In this document: piece by piece, positions 12,346-22,539 of the stretch
Layout of the letters: each line of letters opens with the position of its first letter
Numbering within the stretch: the stretch's first letter is position 1
Assembly: GCA_028456385.1 (NCBI GenBank)
Contig: JALNQF010000002.1
Location: 620,001-684,000, forward strand
Length of the DNA stretch: 64,000 bases
Direction: 5' to 3'
Origin: Ophiosphaerella korrae
Lineage: Eukaryota; Ascomycota; Dothideomycetes; Pleosporales; Phaeosphaeriaceae
Made by a program: the position numbers and the translations under genes
The notes under the pieces: model-generated
The model's database searches: none
The model's input: the letters and a program-made list of their open reading frames with translations, nothing else
Told to the model about the DNA's origin: nothing

Positions 12346-14110
12346 GGCGAAGCTTTGCCCAGGCGGAAAATAGAATGACAAGAAATTACACGAGGCTTGA
12401 CTGCCCAAGAAATTTGGACCCCGGGTCTAGGAACAATTTCGAACTTATATAGAAAGTGTGCATTCTGGCGCACCAGCCATTGAACGTGACAGCCTGGTTT
12501 GTGGCAACCAATAAGATAGTCTGAATGAGGCACGAGGAGAGACCTTGACCTTTCTGCACGGAGTGGCCGTAATTTAGAAACAATTTTACCAGTGATGTCC
12601 ATGATTGCCAGCCCAGGCCGCCACCAAGGCTTATTCAATGCCGGCGCGGCCACCTCTTTTGGGGCGTGGGGCATTTTGGGTGGAGGGGTCGTCGCGCGAA
12701 GTGCAACCCCAGCTTCAGCCAATGAAAGCACCACGTGGGACGCTACAATACGCCTAGGCCATCTTCATCCCAACAACACCACGCCTAAAATTGCACGGTC
12801 CGACGCTTCTTCGGTCACTTCGAGGGCTTGGAGGGCCTGATATGTTTATTATGACCACATGGCGTGGCTCACTTGATCCCACGATCGAGAATTTCTTCTC
12901 CACTTCTTTCACATCATTTCACTATTGACATAACATGTGCTTCAACGAAGTCTTGAGGAGAAAATTAGTGGACGGGACCTATCCACAATAACGCTAGGTG
13001 TGGACCGTCAGTGTTCACCGGACATCCATCTACCATTCTGTCAGTGTCGACAGAGATCTATTTCACCGTCCGGCCAGCCGACCACCGAGCCGACCAATGT
13101 CTGAGCGATATAAGCATCCACAAACACTAACCCTTGAAACTACTGATGGGTGTCATCGACCTTCGCTATCTATTGGATAGATGTAATAGTCCAAGGAAGA
13201 TCCTGAACCCTGCTTAAGGAGAGCTGACAGCGGGTCCCTCTTCGCCCTGATGACACGTGAGATCGGTAATCACGCATTGGTTTTGCGCTAACATATGGAA
13301 TTACTAACATCGGGCTATTTCGACTCTCGACTGGGTAGGCCGTGCTCTGACCTAGGTTGTATGAGGCGTTACTCCCGCCAGACCATGCGAGTATTTAAAG
13401 ACTACCATCACAACTAAAGTAAAAAGGAGGCCAAACTTACCCAAACTGTAGATCATTCTAACACAATGCACAATGCCGCTTAAAGCTTACCCACACACCA
13501 GGTTCCGCAGTAGCCTAGCCTTCAGGTGCATACAACCTGCATGTATCTAGCCTCCGCATTCGTCGTATGTACAATGACATAGTTTATTATTATCTCACCA
13601 GAGGCTACAATTATGTTTATTTATTCCACCATATGGAGGCAATAAGCGAGTGGCTAGAAGTCACATTTCCCTCCACGGCAGCACTCGCACAACTTATGAT
13701 CCAATCCCCCCCACACGTTCGTGAACGTCCGTGCTATTTCGCACCTTTAGGCTAGCAAAAGATGCTTTGATCTTGAGATCTTCGACACTACCAATTCCAC
13801 ACATGAATCCCGTTGGCCTTGTTGTTCTCGCACGTTACTCGCCGTGTTGAATTTGAATAGCGTTGCTTCACTAAATCATCATCATGCACTATCTCTGCAT
13901 TATTTTCAATCTCTCGGCCGATTATGACCGAGATAGGAGATAGCGAAGCCCCAGTATCCCAAGGCTACATTTAAAATAATATATTATGCAAGCATTACTA
14001 AAACTGCAGCACGACAAAATTTCAATGACATCCGAAAAGAAAATATACAATCGAACTCTACCAATCTATATACAGAATATCCCATCAACCCACCGCCTCA
14101 CTAACCTAAC
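12346..14110. other. Intergenic, gene-free
   Basis: Promoter region of the phosphate transporter (12346 to about 12900), then about 1.2 kb of mixed-composition DNA before the 3' end of the GH6 gene. Reading frames at 12592-12840 and 12998-13180 are short and lack any recognisable domain. No gene is supported. Confidence 0.55.
12732..12737. promoter_or_regulatory. CACGTG E-box, candidate PHO4/NUC-1 site
   Basis: CACGTG followed by GG lies 387 bp upstream of the phosphate transporter ATG. In yeast and Neurospora the phosphate regulators Pho4 and NUC-1 bind this core. The functional link here is inferred from position; another CACGTG occurs at about 13255. Confidence 0.45.
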
Positions 14111-15310
14111 TCAATACCACCCCACAGGTCTCGGCCTGTTCGCATAAGTCGGCTCAAGCGGCGGATCCGCATTCTTCACCAACATTTGCACATACTCCTC
14201 GAACCATACACCTGCAGCAGGCGCACCCGCAAGTCCGCACTTCCCATCACTCTCACCACCCGGCTTGATCCACACAATGCTGTCAATATGCGTGTTGTTG
14301 CTCTTGCTACCAGGCACGGGACCAAAGCCAGCCGGCTTAACATTGCACCATTCACCCCACTCCTTGCGGGCGCCCGGCGCAGCAACGCGGCCCTGGTCGA
14401 TGATGAAGTTAGATGGGAGACCCTCGGCTTCGAGGTATGTCGCGAGGGAGGTCGCGTAGTGAGATTCGTCCCAGGAGGGTGACCACTCGGTGTAGTTTTC
14501 GCGGACCTTGGCCTGGAAGGAATTGTAGTTTGACACATTGGTCGCATATCCGCGGATCTTGGCCAGTGGATTAATCTTCTTGGCCGCGGCGACGACTTTG
14601 GCGAAAATCTGCGCTGTCGGCTTCAGGTTGTCTGCCCAGCCGAGCCAGCCGCCGTGCGCGGCGTCAATGTACAAGTGGACATTGGGGAACTGCAGCTTCG
14701 CGATGGCGTAGGCAATGCCCTCCTCGTAGATGGGCGTGGCGGCCTTGCAAAAGGGTACGCCCTGGTTTGTGATGGCGTTGCCGAGGGAGTCGGGCTCAAG
14801 CACGATGGCGAAGTCGAGGTCGGGCGCGCTGGCTACTTGCTTGGCATACTCGTCAACGAACTCCTTCTTGTATAGGTTCAAGCCGTCGTTGGCGCTGCTG
14901 AGCTCGCCGGCAGACTCGCCGGCGGAGCAGTCACGGTCGGGCAGGTTGTAAAGGACAAGGCCGACGATGACACGCTTGAAGCCTCGTCGCTGGGCGCGAG
15001 CCTCCTTGATCACGGTGCTGATGGACGAGACACCAGCGCGGCTAGTCACCCAGTGGAAAGTTGAAATCTTTTGCTGGACAGTGCGTGTGCGAGCAGCATT
15101 GAGGGTATCATTCTTAGCGTTGAAGGCAGCGATGGTATCGTTGAGTTTCTTGCTGTAAGACTGGACGACATAACGGTCCTTCCCAGGCCAGGGGTTGACG
15201 GTGCGATTGCTGGCCACGGGCGGTATGGGGAACATGAGGCCCTGGGGAGCAGCAGAGACGGCACCAGCAAAGGCAGCGGAGGCCAGGAAGAATTGGGTGA
15301 GTTGCACCAT
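14111..15310 (-). CDS. Secreted GH6 cellulase without CBM1
   Basis: Intronless gene of 399 aa, starting at the ATG (15310) that begins the signal peptide MVQLTQFFLASAAFAGAVSA; an upstream in-frame ATG at 15346 would spoil it. The catalytic domain shows LYNLPDRDCSA with D127 (equivalent to Asp175 of Trichoderma Cel6A), VLEPDSLGN with D174 (Asp221, the acid), DAAHGGWLGWADN, ATNVSNYNSF, IDQGR and the WIKPGGESDG block. It cleaves beta-1,4-glucan with inversion. There is no cellulose-binding module or Ser/Thr linker: only about 20 residues separate the signal peptide from the fold. GGESDG replaces the usual GGECDG, so one conserved disulphide cysteine is displaced. Cellobiohydrolase versus endoglucanase cannot be decided by eye. 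Confidence 0.93.
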   Translation of the reverse strand: MVQLTQFFLASAAFAGAVSAAPQGLMFPIPPVASNRTVNPWPGKDRYVVQSYSKKLNDTIAAFNAKNDTLNAARTRTVQQKISTFHWVTSRAGVSSISTVIKEARAQRRGFKRVIVGLVLYNLPDRDCSAGESAGELSSANDGLNLYKKEFVDEYAKQVASAPDLDFAIVLEPDSLGNAITNQGVPFCKAATPIYEEGIAYAIAKLQFPNVHLYIDAAHGGWLGWADNLKPTAQIFAKVVAAAKKINPLAKIRGYATNVSNYNSFQAKVRENYTEWSPSWDESHYATSLATYLEAEGLPSNFIIDQGRVAAPGARKEWGEWCNVKPAGFGPVPGSKSNNTHIDSIVWIKPGGESDGKCGLAGAPAAGVWFEEYVQMLVKNADPPLEPTYANRPRPVGWY

Positions 15311-18300
15311 GTTGAAGGCTCGAGGGGTAAGAGTGAACAATCTCAAGGTGGTGATGCCCCATACGAATGAGGAGATACCCAGATCTTAAATACCAAGTCG
15401 CTAAGAAGGCACTGTAAGACTCGAAAGAAGCACGCAATCATGTGCTGTGCCTCCAAGATGCTTGGAGTCTTTGCCTTGCGGGCGACGTCGTCGAACATTG
15501 CTTCCATAGTCGGTCCCATCGGGCCGCCATATAAAATCAATAATGCGTATAGGCCCCAGCCTCTTGGGGCGAAGCATTGGCTTTTCACAGTGGTGTTCCG
15601 CGGTGGCGCCTTCAGCGGCGTCTTGCACGTAATCGCCAGAACAGGTCGTGGACAAACGCGTTGAACTGATGTTCCCGCCAAACACGATATATTTCATGTT
15701 ATACGTACATGGGTCGATAAATTAGCCAAGCATGTCTGCCGGGTCGTCTGTGTGGTTTTAATCTAATCGTGCATTTTACCCGAGTCCTTTCCCCATATGC
15801 TAAGAGTAGTATTCCCAAGATCGTGGTACTAGGTGTGTACACTGTTGCCTAATTGGCTGGACGATATGCAACTAGTGTTAGATATATTGTACATTAGTAC
15901 TGTGCATGCATTAGCTCATCTCGCCTTGCAAGCGTGAATTTGTGGGCAATGTAAAGAAGCTTCGAGAGACCTTCTAGCGCATTTCGGGGCATTGGAACCT
16001 GAGGCTGAGTTCGATTTAGATGCGACAAGACTTTTCGATGTGAGACCGCATGTGTAGCAAGAAATATCGATGTTTGCCGCACGTGGATACGGGACAGATA
16101 GGGAAGGAGGCGAGCGTGAGCCGTTCTGTATTAGGAGATTTGCAATCTACATTTATTCTTAGGCTCCTTTTCTAAATTACATACATCTTTCCCGCATGCC
16201 ATGGAGTCAAGAAGTGAAGCTTGAACAGATGACATAGCGTTTTTGGTGGTGAGCTTGATGACTGGGCAGTGTGGGCTTTGCTTAGCCTTAGAAATCCGTA
16301 GACACTTGAGAACTCTAGTCCAGATGTTAGTTTTCGTACAATAACTCTTCTACCAGCTCCCAGAGAGAGGGGATTTATAACCGGATTGACTTAGTAGCGA
16401 TGACTGTGTGATGAAATTACAAAACAATGGATGAAACTAGGACGTCTGTTAGACTTGTAATTGTAGATATTGCTCTACAGGTCTCAGATACCCTGAGTTT
16501 CAACCAATCCAAGTATTCAGTTGCATCAAGAAAGCTTAATTTTCAAGTGGTCTATCTGAAAAAAATACTCTGTGGTGCGATTTGGTGGCCCGCTCTGTCA
16601 TCCAGACCAATTTCGCTACAAACCGCCCCGGTTCAGAGCGGAGTATTGGTTCGCTCAGCGTGTTCAGGATCAAAAAATACGGGAAAAAGGTTGGATAGTA
16701 TTCTGAGAGTAAGCTATCAGGTTGGTCATTACCCAGCCCACCTCAATTGATAACACATTCGTATTGTGAAACCAGGCCTTACTCACTCTCCTTCACGTGC
16801 CCCTGCCCCTCCCGATTGAGTATTTAGGATTCAGATATACGCTCATAGCCATTACCATATGTCACGAATTTGATCTAAGCCCTGTTTCCAAGACCAGGGC
16901 GCCCCCACGAACTGGTAATTGCGCGCTTATTGAAACAAGTGCAAGATTGCTAGATGTGATGGAAATGAGGCGTATATTTGTGTCCCTCACAACGATCGGC
17001 GTCGAATGAAACAGAGCTATCTCGAGCCATTCAGGGCCAAGGTGGAGTTCCCTCCAATTTCGTTACTGTGCATGTTGATTTTCCAATCAAGCTGATGGAG
17101 TGCAGATTTCAACTGAAGGGCCCACACGATTCACGCAGTTCTCTATGGGGGAAACTGACCTCACCCAAGTCCATTTCCACATTCGAACCTTAACATACAG
17201 AGATTTAAGACCGAGCAGTGACTAAGTAACCTAAGTTTGTGGCTGTGCAAGCCTGAGCAGGTCTTAGCAGCCTAAGCAAGCTTGAGTAAGCCTGGTATTG
17301 GCCTGAATCTAGGATAACTGGCGTCCCAGATTTGGTCCACTCCCCTATTCGTGGCTTAGTTCTTGACGTATGGTCCAGTTTTTAGCACCAAGTTTTAGTA
17401 TGGCGCTCGATTGTGAAACACGTTATATATTGTGGCATACTGGGATGCACATAGAAGTAGGAGGCAGGTGCCGACCCGCAGTCGGTGAGATGAGTTGAAG
17501 TATATGGATTGAGTAGCTACTTGACGAGTTGGTGTCCGTGTCTATCTGCCCCATCCGATCTCACTCGGCGCCCTTGTAGAGCCACAAGGCTGACCTAAGA
17601 CTCCCCGATCACATGCGGTTCTACTACACCACAATATTCATTTGTTGTGGAACAAAAGAGAGTCTGAACTCTAAGAGTTCCTAAAGCTTGTACGGTATTT
17701 GTACTTGATATCCTGCGACATCATTTAACCTAACCTCGCTTATAGCCTAGTATATACTAAGCGCTGCGTAGGCTACCTAATTCAACTAATGCCTATACTC
17801 GGTTGACATGCCTACGCGTTGTAGATGTTGCTGTAGAGGTAGAGGTAATGCAAATATCCAAACTCTCTAGGGCTTTCCGATAAATTGATCGGCGCATAGT
17901 CGATGCTCCACACCTGAGCACACCATCTCTAACCTTACTTTAACTCTGGAGCCACCTACGGCTGCTCTGATGATTTATTTTTCTATTGTTTTTAAGAGTT
18001 GCTCAATCTCCTTATCTAAAATTAGACTGCGATCTTAAAGGACAAGACTCTCGTCAAGAGGCGGAAGGCTGAAGGGGATACCCCTAAGGTGAGGGCAGCG
18101 TGCTTTGGCCAAGTCAACAACGCTGTACAGATGCCTTAGGATCAGCTGCGCCCCCAAAAAAGTAAAAAGAGTCCAAAGCTAAGATTTTTGGCTGCTCTAG
18201 ATACGGGGTAAAATCTGACAGCCTACCAAACCGATGCCCAAAATTGCTGCCTGTACCGTCCGAAATCTTATTCAGGACCAGTCTCGTAATAAAAACCACC

Positions 18301-18332
18301 CCAGGTCTTTACTAGTCCTAGGGGTTTTTCTA
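15311..18332. other. Intergenic desert with degenerate repeats
   Basis: About 3 kb. 15400-15700 is GC-richer and belongs to the GH6 upstream region; its frames on both strands look like shadows. 15700-18330 has no credible gene. 17225-17310 carries imperfect short repeats of an AGCCTRAGYA-like word. 17500-18200 has the mixed texture of an old transposon remnant, but no transposase or reverse transcriptase motif can be read. Confidence 0.45.
15385..15392 (-). promoter_or_regulatory. TATA-like element of GH6 gene
   Basis: TATTTAAG on the minus strand, 75 bp upstream of the GH6 ATG, in normal core-promoter spacing. The match to TATAWAW is imperfect. Confidence 0.35.
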
Positions 18333-20983
18333 ATGGAGATTTCGCGTTCTTCATTTGTTTTCAATTTTTGTTTAAACAAGACAACTATCTATATGGCCAC
18401 CACAAATATTGACAACGTGTCTAACCCGTATGCCTGCTTACCCCTTCCAAGAGAGTCGACATGCATCCGTGTGCTGGACATCTACGGCCCCTCCGGGCCG
18501 GAAGACAGTCATAGCCCAATACAGTGCGATCTTATAGTTATCAACCTCGAGTCCGAAAGCTATCACTTATTCGCAGCGTTATCATATGTATGGGGGATTG
18601 AGGCTACTGAAGGCCACCTCATCATTTGTGGAGGTTGTACTTTGAGAGTAACGCCCAATTGCCATTCCGCTTTACGACACTTACAAAAGAAGCTTGGAAA
18701 CTTCACTATCTGGATCGATGCCATCTGCATCAATCAAAATGACGAAGGCGAAAAAATGAGCCAGATATTGCTGATGGAAGACATATACTCCAAAGCTAAA
18801 GCCGTGTATGTTTGGCTCGGAGAGGGTAATGCTGCGACCAACAGAGCTATGGCTTATTTGGAGACCGCCGGACATCTTAGGTATTTCTTTCTCCATGAGA
18901 AAACAGTGGAAGACGAATTGCCAAAGCCACGACACTGGGCCGCAGCGTGGTTTGCATTCAAAGCATGCTTTGCTTTACCGATAGGCCCCTCTTCATCATT
19001 GAATCACGGCAAGAACCTAAATCCAAGATAGATAATATCATAATTATTTGCTATGTCCAAGAAGCTAAATTTTTTAGACCTCAATCAAGTTTTACCAAAT
19101 GTCGACCGTATTAATAGCGGAGAATTCTCTAGGATTGCATACGCTTCTTACCAGGATATGAACGACCTCTTGAATAGGGAATGGATCAGGCGGATATGGG
19201 CCTACCAAGAGATACTTCTTGCTTCCAATCCGATTGTAGTTTGTGGTGGTTTTCACCTTCCGTGGGCTCGATTCTCATTGGGCGTCACATTTCTCGAGTA
19301 TTCCGGGATAAATTACCAAGATGGCATTCCTGTGATTGCCACTTTGAATACATGGGCACAAATTGCTTTGAGCCGGGACTACCTCGTTCGGTTACATGAT
19401 ACTTGCTTCGCCAACATCCAATCGTGCAGGCAAAAGGACATGTCCTACACAACATTACAGAGATACCGGAAATTCATTGTCGGTGTCGGTTAAAATACCG
19501 CATGGCTCCGCAGTTTAAATTCTTTTTTGATGCATCTTGAATTCATTTTTCTTGTCTTTATTGCACTTTTCGGATGATACTGAGGGGAACCAAGGATACA
19601 CCAGCGATTGCAAGCACGATACCAAGTCCGGTGGTTAACGCAGCCACCAAAGCATCATCTAGCGCAGCAGCATGCGTTGCAGCCTGTGTAGCATCTGGCA
19701 TTGCAGCATGCTCAAGCGCTTGTAAGGTAGCGAGCTCAGCAGCTTCGGATGTAGCCTCCCTCTCAGTGGACCTCGCCAACCAAGCACTATACCAAACCCT
19801 CGACTATGCATTGGGTTCTATTTTTGGAGTTTCCTTTCTCGCCTTTCTCACCTCATTCATTCTCTTTCTCGACTTTGCACGGCGCAAACACCCCAGGCTA
19901 CAATATGTTCCACTAGCTCAGAATTCGGAAATCGATTTGGTGGATGGGCTTTGCAATCAAAAGTCAAAAGAGAAGAAAGGCAAAGCTACTGCAGTGCAAG
20001 CAGTCCTACAAAGTCTATCGAAAATAGCTCTCTTACTAATTGATAATTCTCATTCATTAGAATATATCTACAAGCAGCTGTGCATTAACTTAATGGAGGT
20101 GACTGGCTCTCTTCAGTTTTTACTACCAGCATCGCTGAACAGCTTCCCCGAACATTCATCATGGGTACCAAATTGGGCCGCAGATTTCGACTCCTTCTGG
20201 CTGAAACCCACTCTGTTCAGAAAAACGCCCCTAACTGCAACACCTAGCTCCAGGGCCCACTGGAAATTAGACCTAAGAAATACAATATTCTCACTGTTCG
20301 GGGCCGCCAAATATGTACTATTGCCAGATGTTTTGAGTTCCAAGAGACATTTGACACCTATGACTCTAGCGAGAGGGGTCTTCATCAGGAAAATCTTCGA
20401 AGCACAATACAATGCCAGCCTACCTTTCAGGGGGAAGATACAACAATATCTTCCATTTTAGAACGCATGAATGCCTTTGATCTACCGCAGCGTATTAGCG
20501 GGAGCCAAATCGACGCATGGAAACAATTTATGAAAAATGAGCAGGATCAAGATCAAGATCAAGATCCGGAAAAACTTCTATCAGTCCTTGAGAGTCGAGA
20601 TTCACTGAAAACGGTTTTACACACCCAAATTTCAATATGCAATTGTCTGGCTTAAAAAAAAGGAGGAGTCATCTTTACAACTAATCGTCTTCACATAGAA
20701 GAGTCACCTCTTGCCCGCGAAATAAACTCTTTCATGGGGAATAAAAGAGAACAGAGCGATTGGGGCACTTACGAGATTAGGCGTTCGTTCTCGTAATGTG
20801 CGAACTGGCGACTATATCGTGCCTATTGCTGACGTTTTTTTTTTTTTTGCGCGATTAATAATTCGACGCGACAGTATTTCAACACGACTTGTAAGCCCAG
20901 CAGTTGTACAAGGAATGATGGAAGGGGAGATTTGGGACGCTAGCCGGAGGGCAGAAGATCTTGAGGAGTTTATATTGTCCTAA
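18333..20983 (+). pseudogene. HET-domain (heterokaryon incompatibility) gene, disrupted
   Basis: Pieces of one HET protein lie in order in shifting frames. The start (ATG 18333 or 18393) gives the HET N-terminus: ACLPLPRES, AALSYVWG, IWIDAICINQND and KAKAVYVWLGEG. After stops at 19029 and 19041, the same frame resumes with NREWIRRIWAYQEILLAS until 19493. A second frame (19541-20461) holds an Ala/Cys-rich stretch, a transmembrane helix (about 19815-19880) and the later HET motif HSSWVPNWAADF. A shift near 20425, in a G-run, moves to a third frame; a TAA follows at 20653, and another shift near 20760 leads to the usual C-terminal block (RTGDYIVPIADV ... VQGMMEGEIWDAS). HET proteins trigger cell death on allorecognition. 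One gap could be a GC-AG intron, but not all the breaks. Confidence 0.75.
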
Positions 20984-21373
20984 ATATATAATTATACTCT
21001 ACTCTAGTATGTTGTACTATCCTAGGGCAGTTACTAACCTCAAAGCACGCTCCTTTACCACGGCCGTCACTCGCAGTTTACGAGCCGAAAGTAGCAGTGA
21101 TGGAAACATTGTGTTATTTGTGATTGAAGAAAAACTATGTATGGTGGCAAAGCTTGCACATGCTACCTATTGTCTAACAAGCGCCTTACGTTCGCCTTCC
21201 GAATCATCTTTATATGGGACCGACAAGCCAGTTTTTACGCTGTAGTCAACCCTCGGTAGAGTTCCAAATATGTCTAGGCGTCTGTCTCGAAGACAGCAGA
21301 AAAAGGGTCGTAGTTCATGTCTATATCTACACCAAAACACCACATCAATACACTTTGCTCAGCGCACGCATAC
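20984..21373. other. Intergenic, nothing seen
   Basis: About 390 bp between the HET remnant and the 3' end of the mitoribosomal gene. No motif or frame worth calling. Confidence 0.5.
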
Positions 21374-22189
21374 TCAGACACGTGCCGCCACACCGCCCTC
21401 CACCACCTGCCCCTGCGGCGTATTAGGCACACTCGCCTCCAACTCGTCAAGCGCACTGTCATACTCGCCCACACCGGGTTCGGCCTCTTCTTCCTGCTGC
21501 CCACTAAACATCTGCGCGCGCATCGCCTGCTCGTCCTCAATCTGGGTGCTCGCCCACGCCTTCCACGCCTCCCAACTGCGATCCTCAAGCTCCATGCCAA
21601 TCTCCAGCGGGCCTTTACCGAAATAGGCGCCGACGTGCAGGGCCTCCTCCTTGGCGATGCGCGCCCGCACTTCGTCGAGGTGTTTGTGGGCGTAGAACTC
21701 GCGTCTGGCGGCGTCGTACGCCGAGGGTTTTGATAGCCCTTTGTGCTTCATGAGCCACATCTGGCGCTGCACGACGCTGCACGGCTCTCGTCAGCTGGTT
21801 GGCGTCCAATGAACGAAGGAAGCGACATACCTCTCGCCATCCAGCTGTTTCCCCGGCTGCACGATGCGGCTCCAGTCATGCCCCTTTGCGTCGTTGCCCC
21901 GGTCCTCCACCACCAGCCGCGGCCGCGCCAACTCCCAGGGATGGTCGCCGAAGAAATCGGCGCGCAGCTTGTCCTCGGGGTATGTGATGGGCAGCGGCTT
22001 GAAGAGCTTGCTGGGCTTGCGGGCGTGGCGGGCCTTTGGAGCGCGGAGGACGGGGCGGGCAAGGGCTTCGCTGGGGGGGATGGTGCCGAGGACGTCGTAC
22101 CATTGGGGCAGGGCGGGGGTGCGTTTTGCTTCGACGAGGGCGAGAGCAGCCTGGCGGACGCGGTGAGGGCGGAAGTCGTAGCGGCCCAT
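21374..22189 (-). CDS. RSM25: Mitochondrial small-subunit ribosomal protein S25 (mS23/RSM25 family)
   Basis: Two exons, complement(21374..21776, 21831..22189), give 253 aa; the 54-nt intron joins DGE to SVVQRQMWLM. The start MGRYDFRPHRVRQAALALVE, the segment QWYDVLGTIPPSEALARPV, the DHPWELARPRLVVED block and the glutamine-rich junction match the fungal 37S protein S25 family. It is a structural protein of the mitochondrial ribosome small subunit; the basic N-terminus serves as targeting signal. The C-terminal third is acidic (QQEEEAEPGVGEYDSALDEL). It is transcribed divergently from the PPR gene 350 bp away, which also looks mitochondrial. A pentanucleotide repeat lies directly upstream of the ATG. 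Confidence 0.88.
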
Positions 22190-22190
22190 T

Positions 22191-22245
22191 GTATTGCACT
22201 GTACCGTACTGTACTGTACTGTACTGTACCGTATTGTATCGTATT
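22191..22245. repeat. GTACT pentanucleotide microsatellite
   Basis: About eleven 5-bp units; four perfect GTACT copies at 22206-22225 are flanked by GTACC, GTATT and GTATC variants. The array starts 2 bp upstream of the RSM25 start codon, so it should be transcribed in the leader. Being purine/pyrimidine alternating, it may be unstable in length. Confidence 0.85.
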
Positions 22246-22539
22246 ATCGGCGCATTGGGACGGGGCGTGCGTGGCGTGCAATTGCAGAATATATGTGCGC
22301 AGGTTGCAGCTCGTGGCGATGGCAGAAAACCGCGGAGAGAGAGGTCGACGCCAAGATATTTTTCCCAGAGCTAGCATCCAAACTTCGGGCAACGACCTGA
22401 TGACTTCTCCGCAACAAGACTGTCGTTCACCAGGCCGGTTTGCGAGCTGTACAGGATTGATTGTTGTTTGTTACGGGCTTCCATTGGTTTCATGGAGGGC
22501 TGCTGAAGGATCTTTCGCTGACACGATGCTCAACCTCTC

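Noticed and set aside
17500..18200. Possible transposon remnant
   Set aside because: Texture suggests decayed DNA, but no terminal repeats, target-site duplication or transposase motif could be read.
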